Shown: in pieces, positions 35,232 to 43,426 of the stretch
How the letters are laid out: every line of letters starts with the position of its first letter
How positions within the stretch are numbered: the first letter of the stretch is position 1
The notes under the pieces: model-generated
What the model was told of the DNA's origin: nothing
Databases searched by the model: none
The model's input: only the letters and a program-made list of their open reading frames with translations
From: Rhodospirillales bacterium
GTDB lineage: Bacteria; Pseudomonadota; Alphaproteobacteria; Rhodospirillales; Casp-alpha2
DNA length: 64,000 nucleotides
Direction of reading: 5' to 3'
Assembly: GCA_021775095.1 (NCBI GenBank)
Contig: JAJFII010000006.1
Span: 34,243 to 98,242, forward strand
Program-made: the position numbers and the translations under genes

Positions 35232-36395
35232 ATGAAGAAAATGATTTTTAGCACGGTTGCGGCCCTGACCCTGATGTCGGCTCCCGCGATGGCCGCAGAA
35301 CCGGTGAAAATTGGCATGATTACGACCTTGTCGGGTGGCGGCAGTTCCCTCGGCATTGATATTCGCGATGGGTTTCAACTGGCCGTCGACATGCGTGGCG
35401 GAATGCTGGGCGACCGCAAGGTCGAGCTGATCATTGCCGACGATGCGCGCAAAGTGGGCAACGCCAAACAGATTGCCGACCGAATGTTAAAACGCGACAA
35501 AGTGGATATCATGACCGGCATTGTCTGGTCAAATCTGGCGCTCGCCGTGGTCCCAGATGTGACCAAAGCCGGGAAATTTTATTTAAGTCCCAACGCGGGG
35601 CCGTCGAAACTGGCCGGCAAGGGTTGCCATATGAACTATTTTAACGTCGCCTGGCAGAACGACAACCTGCATGAGGCGGCGGGCCAGTACGTCAACGATA
35701 AATCCCATAAAAACGTGTATATTATGGCACCCAATTATCCGGCCGGCAAAGACGCCCTGGCGGGTTTTAAACGCTATTACAAAGGCAAAATAGCTGGCGA
35801 GGTTTATACCAAACTGGGCCAGGTCGATTATGCGGCGGAACTGGCCAATCTACGGGCTGCCAAACCCGATGCGGTGTTTTTCTTCCTGCCCGGCGGCATG
35901 GGCATTAACTTTGTTAAGCAATATGCACAAGCCGGTTTAAATAAATCAACGCCGCTTTATGGTCCGGCCTTTTCCTTTGACGAAGGTATCCTGAAGGCGG
36001 TTGGCGATACGGCATTGGGGGTGTTTAATACGTCGCAGTGGAACAAGGACATCAAAAACGCCGCCAACATTGATTTTGTTTCGAACTTCCACAAAACCTA
36101 CGGTCGTTTCCCGTCGCTCTACGCCAGCCAGGGGTTTGATACGGCGTTGTTGCTCGACAGCGCCATACGTGCGGTTGATGGTGACATGTCGAAAACTGAC
36201 CTGTTTCGGGATGCCCTGCGGGCGGCCAAATTTCAGTCCGTTCGTGGACCCTTCAGGTTTGGGCCAAACCATCATCCGATTCAGGACATTTACGTCCGTG
36301 AGGTTTATAAGGACGGCGACAACATCACTAATAAAATCGTCGGCAAAGTGTTCTCCAGCCATGGTGATGCCTACGCCGCCGATTGCAAAATGTAA
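35232..36395 (+). CDS. Branched-chain amino-acid-type ABC substrate-binding protein
   Basis: 387 residues with a signal peptide ending APAMA. The mature protein begins EPVKIGMITTLSGGGSSLGIDIRDGFQLAVD, the periplasmic-binding-fold type I start of LivJ/LivK relatives. It is the first gene of the operon 35232-40684. Members bind amino acids, amides, aromatic acids and dicarboxylates, so the ligand may be the acid handled by the divergent LeuCD/PrpD genes. A strong terminator-like hairpin follows the stop. Confidence 0.92.
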   Translation: MKKMIFSTVAALTLMSAPAMAAEPVKIGMITTLSGGGSSLGIDIRDGFQLAVDMRGGMLGDRKVELIIADDARKVGNAKQIADRMLKRDKVDIMTGIVWSNLALAVVPDVTKAGKFYLSPNAGPSKLAGKGCHMNYFNVAWQNDNLHEAAGQYVNDKSHKNVYIMAPNYPAGKDALAGFKRYYKGKIAGEVYTKLGQVDYAAELANLRAAKPDAVFFFLPGGMGINFVKQYAQAGLNKSTPLYGPAFSFDEGILKAVGDTALGVFNTSQWNKDIKNAANIDFVSNFHKTYGRFPSLYASQGFDTALLLDSAIRAVDGDMSKTDLFRDALRAAKFQSVRGPFRFGPNHHPIQDIYVREVYKDGDNITNKIVGKVFSSHGDAYAADCKM

Positions 36396-36410
36396 GACGG
36401 ATGGATGAAA

Positions 36411-36448
36411 AACCGGCGGAGCCGAAGATTCAGGCTCCGCCGTTTTTT
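36411..36448 (+). terminator. Terminator/attenuator after the Liv binding-protein gene
   Basis: CGGCGGAGCC (36414-36423) pairs exactly with GGCTCCGCCG (36433-36442), and TTTTTT follows at 36443-36448. It lies in front of the permease genes of the same importer, so partial read-through is expected. Confidence 0.85.
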
Positions 36449-36456
36449 ATGTGCCC

Positions 36457-37380
36457 ATGACTTTTTTTCTATTCCTCGAACAAACGCTCAACGCCTTTCA
36501 ATTGGGCGTTATGTTGTTTTTGATGGCGGCCGGTCTGACCCTGGTGTTCGGGATCATGAATATGATCAATTTGGCGCATGGTTCCTTTTATATGATTGGT
36601 GCCTATGTGGCGGCCTACGTCGGCCATTTGACCGGTAGTTTTTTTATCGCCGTTGCCGTTGCCCTGCCGGTGGCGGCGATTGTCGGTATGGCCGTTGAAA
36701 CCATTGCCTTGCGCAAGCTGTATAACCGCGACCATCTGGACCAGGTCCTGGCGACCTTCGGGCTGATACTCTTTTTCAATGAACTGACCAGCATCATCTG
36801 GGGCCCCCAGGCGATCTTTGTGCCAATCCCGCCGCTGTTTGCCGGATCCGTCGAAATTATTCCCGGCGTGCCCTACCCGGTTTACCGGCTGGTGATCATT
36901 GCTGCCGGCTTGGCGGTCGCGGTTTTATTAAGACTGTTAATCGTCAAGACCCGCACCGGTATGTTGATCCGTGCCGGCGCCTCAAACCGCGAAATGGTCA
37001 GCGCCCTGGGCGTCGATATTGACCGGCTCTATACGGTTGTTTTCGGTTTGGGCGCGCTGCTCGCCGGCCTCGCCGGCGCTCTGGCCGGGCCGATTCTGGC
37101 GACAGAGATCGGGATGGGCGAAAACATCCTGATTTTGACTTTTGTGGTGATCATCGTCGGCGGGATCGGTTCGATCCGTGGTGCCCTGATCGGCGCTTTG
37201 CTGGTCGGTTTGGTCGACACCTACGGCCGGGCGTTTTTACCGACCCTGTTGCGCGCGCTGTTTGAAGACCCGTCGGTCGCCGATGGGGTCGGCGCATCGG
37301 TTTCTTCGATGTCGATTTATATTCTGATGGCCGTGGTTTTGGTGATCCGTCCGCGGGGGTTATTTCAAGCCTATGGCTAA
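36457..37380 (+). CDS. LivH-type ABC permease
   Basis: About 307 residues, eight membrane segments. The conserved FGIMNMINLAHGSFYMIGAY lies near residues 30-49, and the coupling loop reads RAGASNREMVSALGVDI. ATG 36457 is chosen; a GTG six bases earlier is possible. It begins only nine bases after the T-run of the preceding hairpin, so no separate ribosome site is clear. Its last eight bases overlap the next gene. Confidence 0.9.
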   Translation: MTFFLFLEQTLNAFQLGVMLFLMAAGLTLVFGIMNMINLAHGSFYMIGAYVAAYVGHLTGSFFIAVAVALPVAAIVGMAVETIALRKLYNRDHLDQVLATFGLILFFNELTSIIWGPQAIFVPIPPLFAGSVEIIPGVPYPVYRLVIIAAGLAVAVLLRLLIVKTRTGMLIRAGASNREMVSALGVDIDRLYTVVFGLGALLAGLAGALAGPILATEIGMGENILILTFVVIIVGGIGSIRGALIGALLVGLVDTYGRAFLPTLLRALFEDPSVADGVGASVSSMSIYILMAVVLVIRPRGLFQAYG

Positions 37381-38371
37381 CTCAACTCTGTCGCGCAAAT
37401 CGCTGGTTTTACTGCTCGGCCTGGTGGTTTTGCTGGCCTTGCCGCCGGTGGCGCTGGCCCTGGACGAAGCGTTTTTTATCAGCCTGTTCAGCCGCATTTT
37501 GATTTATGCCCTGGCCGCCGTCAGCCTTGATTTGATCCTCGGATATGCCGGCATGGCCAGCCTTGGCCATGGCGCCTTTTTGGGGGTTGGGGCCTATGTG
37601 GTGGGAATTCTGGCCTTCCATGTTTCAGAAGATCTGGCCATTCCCTTCCTGCCGGGTGCCTGGACCGGTACCACCAGCGCGGTAATCGCCTGGTCTGCGG
37701 CAATCGTCATGTCGGCTTTGGTTGCCCTGGCCATTGGGGCTTTGAGCCTGCGTACCAGTGGTGTTTATTTTATTATGATCACCCTGGCTTTTGCGCAAAT
37801 GTTATATTTCTTTTTTGTCTCGCTGGTTACCTATGGCGGTGACGACGGCGTAAATTTGGAGCAACGCAACAGTTTCCCCCTGCTCGATTTGGGTGACGAC
37901 ACACGTTTTTATTACGTATGTTTGGCGGTGTTGTTGGGGTTTATATACCTCTGTCAGCGGCTCGTTAATTCGCGTTTTGGCATGGTCATGCGGGGCTGTA
38001 AACAAAATGAAACGCGGATGCGCGCCTTGGGTTTTGAGACCTATAAATATAAACTGGCCTGTTTTGTCATTGCCGGGGCCGGGGCCGGGTTGGCCGGCGC
38101 CTTGGCCGCCAACCAAAGCGAGTTTGTCAGTCCCGGATTGATGCATTGGACACGGTCCGGTGAGGTCATGGTTATGGTCATCCTGGGCGGCATGGGAACT
38201 TTGTTTGGGCCGGTTTTTGGGGCGATCGCCTTACTTTTGATGGAAGAGATCCTGGCTGCCTATACCCAACACTGGATGATTATCCTGGGGCCGATCTTGA
38301 TTCTGGTGGTGCTGTTTGCACGGCGCGGTATCTACGGGTTTTTGGCCGGCGATGGCGGCCGCGATGGATAG
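37373..38371 (+). CDS. LivM-type ABC permease
   Basis: 332 residues with the LivM hallmark LDLILGYAGMASLGHGAFLGVGAYVVG near residues 48-74 and the coupling region MRGCKQNETRMRALGFETYKYKL. It starts within the end of the LivH-like gene and overlaps the start of the LivG-like gene. It forms the channel with the LivH partner. Confidence 0.92.
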   Translation: MANSTLSRKSLVLLLGLVVLLALPPVALALDEAFFISLFSRILIYALAAVSLDLILGYAGMASLGHGAFLGVGAYVVGILAFHVSEDLAIPFLPGAWTGTTSAVIAWSAAIVMSALVALAIGALSLRTSGVYFIMITLAFAQMLYFFFVSLVTYGGDDGVNLEQRNSFPLLDLGDDTRFYYVCLAVLLGFIYLCQRLVNSRFGMVMRGCKQNETRMRALGFETYKYKLACFVIAGAGAGLAGALAANQSEFVSPGLMHWTRSGEVMVMVILGGMGTLFGPVFGAIALLLMEEILAAYTQHWMIILGPILILVVLFARRGIYGFLAGDGGRDG

Positions 38372-39122
38372 GTCTTCTCCGCCAGTCCTCAGGGTTTCCA
38401 ATTTATGCAAGTCCTTTGGTGCGCTCCGGGCCAGTGACGGCATTGATCTGGACGTTAGAACCGGCGAAATTCACGCCCTGATCGGCCCCAATGGTGCTGG
38501 AAAAACTACGGCCATCAACCAGCTTTCCGGCGAACTGTCGCCGGACCAGGGTGAAATCCTGTTCAATGGTCAAAATGTCACCGCCCTGCCGGTGCAAAAA
38601 CGCGCCCAGCTGGGGCTGGCCCGGTCCTATCAAATTACCAGTATTTTTCCGGCCTTTACCGCCGTGGAAAACGTCGCCATGGCCGTGCAATCAAAACAGG
38701 GTCAAAATTTTCGGTTCTGGGCAAAGGCCCGGGCCGACCGGGCGCGGATCGATCCGGCAATGACGGTTCTCCGGCGCATGGGCCTGGAAAACGTCGCCGG
38801 TGCCATCGCCGGTGAACTGGCGCACGGACAACAGCGTCAGTTGGAATTGGCCATGGCCCTGGCAACACAACCCAAAATGTTATTACTCGACGAACCGATG
38901 GCAGGCATGGGGCCGGAGGATTCAAGACGGATGACGGAGATCCTGCTGCCCCTGAAAGATCACCTGTCGATCCTCCTGGTCGAACACGACATGGACGTGG
39001 TATTTGCCCTGGCAGACCGGATTACCGTGCTGGTATTGGGCAAAGCCATCGCGACCGGCACGCCGCAAGCCATTCGCAACAGTCCGGCTGTGCAGGCCGC
39101 CTATTTAGGCGAACTCAGATGA
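38352..39122 (+). CDS. LivG-type ABC ATP-binding protein
   Basis: About 256 residues. Walker A GPNGAGKTT, signature AHGQQRQLELA (the usual Liv variant), Walker B LLLDEPMAGM and switch VEHDMDVV are intact. The start is uncertain: ATG 38352, 38364 and 38316 are in frame and all overlap livM; the first is taken. Its stop overlaps the LivF-like start (ATGA). Confidence 0.9.
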   Translation: MAAAMDRSSPPVLRVSNLCKSFGALRASDGIDLDVRTGEIHALIGPNGAGKTTAINQLSGELSPDQGEILFNGQNVTALPVQKRAQLGLARSYQITSIFPAFTAVENVAMAVQSKQGQNFRFWAKARADRARIDPAMTVLRRMGLENVAGAIAGELAHGQQRQLELAMALATQPKMLLLDEPMAGMGPEDSRRMTEILLPLKDHLSILLVEHDMDVVFALADRITVLVLGKAIATGTPQAIRNSPAVQAAYLGELR

Positions 39123-39826
39123 TCCTGCAACTCACCGATGTGAAAACTTTTTATGGCGCCAGTCAGGTCCTGTTTGGGGTCAGCATGGCCATTCAGGCCG
39201 GTGAAGTGGTGACCCTCATGGGCCGCAATGGCATGGGTAAAACAACGACCGTGCGATCGATCATGGGCCTGACCCCGTCGCGCGGCGGAAGTATTATTTT
39301 TGATGGCATCGACGTAGGCGCCCGCCCGCCCCATAAAATTGCCCGCCTGGGAATTGGTCTGGTGCCCGAAGGCCGCCAGATCTTCCCCAACCTGACGGTC
39401 CACGAAAATCTGGTCGCCACATCGGCCAATAACGCCGGTGCTCCGGACCCCTGGACCAGCGAGCGGGTGATTGCGTTATTCCCGCGTCTGGGCGAGCGTA
39501 TTCATCGTTATGGCCGGACCCTGTCGGGCGGCGAACAGCAGATGCTGGCCATTGGTCGCGCTCTAATGACCAATCCAAAATTGATGATTTTAGACGAGGC
39601 GACGGAAGGATTGGCACCGCTTATTCGCGATGAAATCTGGTCCTGTCTGGAACATAACCTTAAAAAAGCCGGACAGGCTATTTTGGTGATTGATAAACAC
39701 CCGAAAGCCATGGCGCGTATTGCCGATCGCCATTATGTTATGGAAAAAGGGCTGATCGCCTGGTCGGGAACGTCCGGTGAATTGCTGGCGGATGAAGAGA
39801 TGCAACATCGGTTTTTAGGCGTATAG
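39119..39826 (+). CDS. LivF-type ABC ATP-binding protein
   Basis: 235 residues. Walker A GRNGMGKTT, signature LSGGEQQMLAIGRAL and Walker B LMILDEATEGL are present; the usual switch histidine is in VIDKHPKAM. It forms the ATPase heterodimer with the LivG-like protein. It overlaps that gene by four bases and is followed, nine bases on, by the hydrolase gene with a TAGGAG ribosome site. Confidence 0.92.
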   Translation: MILQLTDVKTFYGASQVLFGVSMAIQAGEVVTLMGRNGMGKTTTVRSIMGLTPSRGGSIIFDGIDVGARPPHKIARLGIGLVPEGRQIFPNLTVHENLVATSANNAGAPDPWTSERVIALFPRLGERIHRYGRTLSGGEQQMLAIGRALMTNPKLMILDEATEGLAPLIRDEIWSCLEHNLKKAGQAILVIDKHPKAMARIADRHYVMEKGLIAWSGTSGELLADEEMQHRFLGV

Positions 39827-39835
39827 GAGCAAACC

Positions 39836-40684
39836 ATGGCCGTTATGATCGACCCCCAAAACGAAAAACTTTACAATGCCCGCGCAGCGATTCCCGACGC
39901 CGATGAGATTTTTGTCCGCTGGACTGCGGCCAGTCAGGCGGCGCGCGCCGGTAACACCTGCCATCTGGATATTCCCTATGGCGACAGGGAACGGGAAATA
40001 TTGGATATTTACCCCAACGATACTCCTAATGCGCCGGTCATGATGTTTATTCACGGCGGCTATTGGCAAGCCCGCCAGCCGAAGGATTTTAACTTCGTTG
40101 CACCGCAACTGGTGAGACTGGGTTTTTGTGTGGTCCTCGCCGGTTACGATCTTTGCCCTCATGTCAGCCTCGACAAAATCACCGGCCAAATGCAGGCGGC
40201 GGGCCACCATGTCTGGGACACCATTTCCCGGTACGGCGGCGACCGGCAGCGGTTTTTTGTGAGTGGCCATTCCGCCGGCGGTCACCTGACGGCCGAATTG
40301 ATGGCAACGGACTGGGCCAAAGGTTACCCCGGGATGGCCAACGATTTTGTCAAAGGCGGCGTGCCGATCAGTGGGGTTTTTGATCTGCTGCCCCTGGTAT
40401 CGACAAGCATCAACGAAAACCTTGGACTGGACGATGCATCGGCCCGGTTAAACAGCCCCTGCCTGCGCGATCCCGTGTCCCGAGGGCCGATGATCCTGGC
40501 CGTTGGTGGCGACGAAAGTACGGCTTTTCACGAACAATCGGACCGATTGCAGGAAAAATGGAGTGGCAAACTGGCCTCCACCACCCGCATCAACTTGGAC
40601 GGTGCCCACCATATGGCAGCGGTTGACGCGTTGGCCAAACCAGGCAGTCTGTTGTTAAGGGAAATCGCCAAACTGATCGCCTGA
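39836..40684 (+). CDS. Alpha/beta hydrolase, kynurenine-formamidase-like
   Basis: 282 residues. The oxyanion motif HGGYW (about residues 69-73) and nucleophile elbow GHSAGGHL identify the BD-FAE/kynurenine formamidase group; an aspartate and the late histidine in LDGAHHMAAVDAL complete the triad. It is the last gene of the Liv operon, so it probably hydrolyses an ester or amide brought in by that importer. True kynurenine formamidase activity is unproven. Confidence 0.85.
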   Translation: MAVMIDPQNEKLYNARAAIPDADEIFVRWTAASQAARAGNTCHLDIPYGDREREILDIYPNDTPNAPVMMFIHGGYWQARQPKDFNFVAPQLVRLGFCVVLAGYDLCPHVSLDKITGQMQAAGHHVWDTISRYGGDRQRFFVSGHSAGGHLTAELMATDWAKGYPGMANDFVKGGVPISGVFDLLPLVSTSINENLGLDDASARLNSPCLRDPVSRGPMILAVGGDESTAFHEQSDRLQEKWSGKLASTTRINLDGAHHMAAVDALAKPGSLLLREIAKLIA

Positions 40685-40751
40685 TTTTATTCAGTGGCCA
40701 GATCGTGAGCTGACGCCCGCCCCTATGTGCGGTCGGCTGGGTTCTGGCCCT

Positions 40752-40770
40752 GCAGGTGCTCGGCACCTGC
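40752..40770. terminator. Hairpin between convergent hydrolase and MFS genes
   Basis: GCAGGTGC (40752-40759) and GCACCTGC (40763-40770) form a perfect eight-base stem with loop TCG. There is no T-run on either side. The place, between two converging stops, fits a transcription end. Confidence 0.5.
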
Positions 40771-40776
40771 TCCCGG

Positions 40777-41964
40777 TTAGCTGGCCATACCCGCCGACGT
40801 TTGATCCTTTGGCTCGGTCGCCTGCATGGGTGAAGCGACGGCAAGGATGACCGCGACCAGGGAGAATCCGGCGGCCAGCAGGTAGGCGTTTGCCAAGTCG
40901 TGTTCTCCGACCAACCCGGCGAGAACGGCGGCGGAGGCGGCGAAACCATCCATGAAGGCGAAGGTCAGGCCCAGACTGGTGCCTTCCCGGCCACCGGCAT
41001 GGTCGACTGCGGCCGCCAGCAATACGGCGCGAATGGCAACCAGCACCGTCATCGCCAGGCCCAATGCCAATAGGGTCAACGTCATTGACGCCGACAACCA
41101 GGCGGCAAATGCCGCCACAGTCGCAATTGCATTGCCGAGAATGATCAGTGACCGGCGCCCAAATGTATCGGATATTTTGCCCATTACCGGTTGTAGCAAT
41201 GCGCCGGGCAGCATCATCGCGGCCAGGGCAATAGCGGTCATCATCCAGCTAAAGCCGTGACTGGCCCGCAGGAACAGCGGAGTCATGGCAATCATGGCAA
41301 ACAGAGCCATGTTGTAGGATACAAACAGGGCGATAAACCGCACCCCGGCTTTCACGGTCCATACCCGCCAGATCTCGGTAAAGTCCGCCCGTGTCGGCAG
41401 GGAATTCACATGACGGGGAACTTTTTTCGCGACAAAAATAAAAATACAACCCATAAGCAGGGTCGGGATGACCAGGGCCTGTATGGCCAGTCGCCAGTCG
41501 CCAATGGTCAACAATAATCCGACCGCCGGCAAGGCGACAATTTCTGAAATGTGCCCACCAATCGCATGCATGCCCAGAGCATAAGCACGCCGTGTTTTGT
41601 GCATTTGCGCGAGGACGCCGGTGGCAATCGGATGCCAGGCCGCATCGCCCATACCGGCGATGGCGATCAGTGCGGCAAAAATCCAGAAACCCTCGGCAAA
41701 GGACGCTGCCAGATACCCAAACCCGACCCAAAAGAACGTCGCCGTTAACAAAATACCCCGGTTGGCCACGTGATCAGCCAACATCCCGGAGGGAAAATAG
41801 GCCAGGGAAGATCCCAGATTGTGCAGCATAAACAACAGCCCGATTTCGGCCGGAGAGAGGCCCATGGCCGTTCCGAAGGCCGGGATAATGATGTACATGC
41901 CGATGGGCGTCAGATCGTTGGCGAAATGGCCGATGGCAAAGGGCAGCAGAAGATTGGATTTCAT
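40777..41964 (-). CDS. Major facilitator superfamily transporter
   Basis: 395 residues with 12 predicted membrane segments in two halves. The loop after the second segment reads YFPSGMLADHVANRG (the MFS A-motif position), and the matching loop of the second half is LLQPVMGKISDTFGRRS. Stands alone; the direction of transport and substrate are not evident. Confidence 0.88.
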   Translation of the reverse strand: MKSNLLLPFAIGHFANDLTPIGMYIIIPAFGTAMGLSPAEIGLLFMLHNLGSSLAYFPSGMLADHVANRGILLTATFFWVGFGYLAASFAEGFWIFAALIAIAGMGDAAWHPIATGVLAQMHKTRRAYALGMHAIGGHISEIVALPAVGLLLTIGDWRLAIQALVIPTLLMGCIFIFVAKKVPRHVNSLPTRADFTEIWRVWTVKAGVRFIALFVSYNMALFAMIAMTPLFLRASHGFSWMMTAIALAAMMLPGALLQPVMGKISDTFGRRSLIILGNAIATVAAFAAWLSASMTLTLLALGLAMTVLVAIRAVLLAAAVDHAGGREGTSLGLTFAFMDGFAASAAVLAGLVGEHDLANAYLLAAGFSLVAVILAVASPMQATEPKDQTSAGMAS

Positions 41965-42339
41965 GAATGACCGTTTTGCGAATTGGATGGGGTTATGGCG
42001 ACAATACTAACGCCGCTAACGGGGGTTTAGTCCGATATATAGGCTCCCAATCGCCGGCGCCTATGAAATCCACGGCCAGCAAACGCTAACCAATATGGCA
42101 TCGCTAAACAAGTCTAATAGGCCAGGGCTTTTTGCGCGCTATCTGGCCTTTCCCAGCCCGGGCTTTGCCAAGACCAGGGGGAGACCGTTTAGCAGGCTTT
42201 CCCTACACAGACTTTCCCTGCATAGGACTCCGGGCCCGTTAATTTTATCCATTTTGCAACTGGCGGGAAGGCTTGCTTGTCGGGCCCTGCCCTTTATATT
42301 AAGTGTCAAATGTCGCTCAAAAAGATTGGGCGGTGTACC
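41965..42339 (+). promoter_or_regulatory. Upstream region of the FMN riboswitch with candidate promoter
   Basis: TTGCTT (42273-42278) and TATATT (42295-42300) with a 16-base spacer form the best promoter match, about 40 bases before the riboswitch. Earlier, CTTTCCCT occurs twice (near 42198 and 42215). No gene was recognised in this 375-base stretch. Confidence 0.4.
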
Positions 42340-42478
42340 ATTCTCAGGGCGGGGTGGAAGTCCCCACCGGCGGTAATCACTTTGTGTAAGCCCGCGAGCG
42401 CTTTCCGCAATATGCGCAAGGGTCAGCAGATTCGGTTGGATTCCGAAGCCGACGGTCATAGTCCGGAAGGAAGAGAAT
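42340..42478 (+). promoter_or_regulatory. FMN riboswitch (RFN element)
   Basis: The conserved blocks appear in order: ATTCTCAGGGCGGGGTG (from 42340), TCCCCACCGGCGGTAAT, AAGCCCGCGAGCGC, GGTCAGCAGATTCGGTTG, ATTCCGAAGCCGACGGTCAT and AGTCCGGA. The outer P1 helix closes as ATTCTC (42340-42345) with GAGAAT (42473-42478). The gene behind is ribH, so binding of flavin mononucleotide should reduce its expression. Between the element and the GTG start lie two further stems, CCTCGA/TCGAGG (42483-42488/42535-42540) and GGGCAG/CTGCCC (42507-42512/42525-42530), with no T-run, which favours control of translation. Confidence 0.95.
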
Positions 42479-42555
42479 AATCCCTCGATTTTGTTCCGCC
42501 GGGTGCGGGCAGAATTTTGGTTGCCTGCCCTGATTCGAGGAAACGGAGAGACCCT

Positions 42556-43038
42556 GTGGATCAGACACATCAAATATTACCAACCCGTATCGCTTATATA
42601 AGTGCCGGCTGGCACGCTGAAATTGTTGATCGGTGCCGCGACGGCTTCGAAGAGGCTCTGACGCGTCAAGACACTTTCGACGCGCAGGTTGAAACCTTTG
42701 CAGTTCCGGGGGCATTCGAAATTCCCCTGTTGGCAAAACGTCTGGCATTATCAGAGCGATACGAGGCGATTGTCGCCGCCGGTTTTGTTGTCGATGGCGG
42801 CATTTATCGACATGACTTTGTCGCGACGGCTGTCATTGATGGTTTGATGCGGGTCCAATTGGATACGGATGTTCCGATAATTTCGGCGGTCCTAACCCCC
42901 CACCAATTCCAAGCGCACGATCCCCATATGCATTTCTTTGGCGACCATTTTTTCACCAAGGGAAAAGAAGCGGCAGAAGCCTGTTTAAAAACGATAGGCA
43001 ATTTAAGGTCGGTTCCGACGACAGTGACCACCCCCTAA
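42556..43038 (+). CDS. ribH: 6,7-dimethyl-8-ribityllumazine synthase, type II
   Basis: 160 residues. Motifs are RIAYISAGWHAEIVDRCRDGF, the VPGAFEIPLLAKRLA block and VVDGGIYRHDFVATAVIDGLM. The WH at the substrate site and the GGIYRHDFVA block match the RibH2 type known from Brucella and rhizobia. It condenses the ribitylaminouracil and butanone phosphate precursors in riboflavin synthesis. A GTG at 42556 with GGAGAG upstream is the likely start. It lies directly under the FMN riboswitch and apart from other rib genes. Confidence 0.92.
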   Translation: MDQTHQILPTRIAYISAGWHAEIVDRCRDGFEEALTRQDTFDAQVETFAVPGAFEIPLLAKRLALSERYEAIVAAGFVVDGGIYRHDFVATAVIDGLMRVQLDTDVPIISAVLTPHQFQAHDPHMHFFGDHFFTKGKEAAEACLKTIGNLRSVPTTVTTP

Positions 43039-43069
43039 TCTACGAGCCGATTGCTGAAAAAAGCGATGG

Positions 43070-43416
43070 ATGAAGCAGACCGTCAGGACACCCGTTGTTT
43101 CACCGCCTGGAACCCATGCAAATCTGGAAACGGCACTTCGGGAGCAATTTAATTAACCTGAAGCCATCGCTATTGAATGTACCGACGCTCGTGATGGCCC
43201 GATAAGGGCAGGCATCGGCGAAGTGGCAGCTCATTTCCTCGAAACGGCGATCCAGACTGATAAAATTATTGGTGTTTCGCGATGGAACGAGACCATCCGG
43301 AAAAGGGTCGATAGCATTCATCCCATGAATGCCGGCTAGGTGATTTAAATCGTGCAAACGCTTGGCGGCACGGGAGACCCTTCCGTACAAAGTCCTGCAA
43401 CACAATTGACGTGAGC
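43070..43416 (+). pseudogene. SorC-family sugar-binding regulator remnant
   Basis: The frame reads THANLETALREQFN, TAA, PEAIAIECTD, later GIGEVAAHFLETAIQTDKII, then GVSRWNETIRKRVDSIHPM, TAG, TAA, IVQTLGGTGD, and after a two-base shift at 43379, PSVQSPATQLT. This order matches the first half of the SorC/DeoR-type sugar-binding domain (LE-L--FGL, G-aaA-yl, GvSWseT, VVQ-LGG-G-PS). Three in-frame stops, one frameshift and no DNA-binding part show that it is dead. Confidence 0.7.
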
Positions 43417-43426
43417 GTCGGGAGGC

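Noticed and set aside
42095..42480. Short plus-strand frames over the FMN riboswitch
   Set aside because: They overlap the conserved aptamer, whose sequence is explained by RNA structure.
43100..43405. 101-codon minus-strand frame
   Set aside because: The plus strand of the same interval reads as a SorC-domain relic, so this frame is a shadow.
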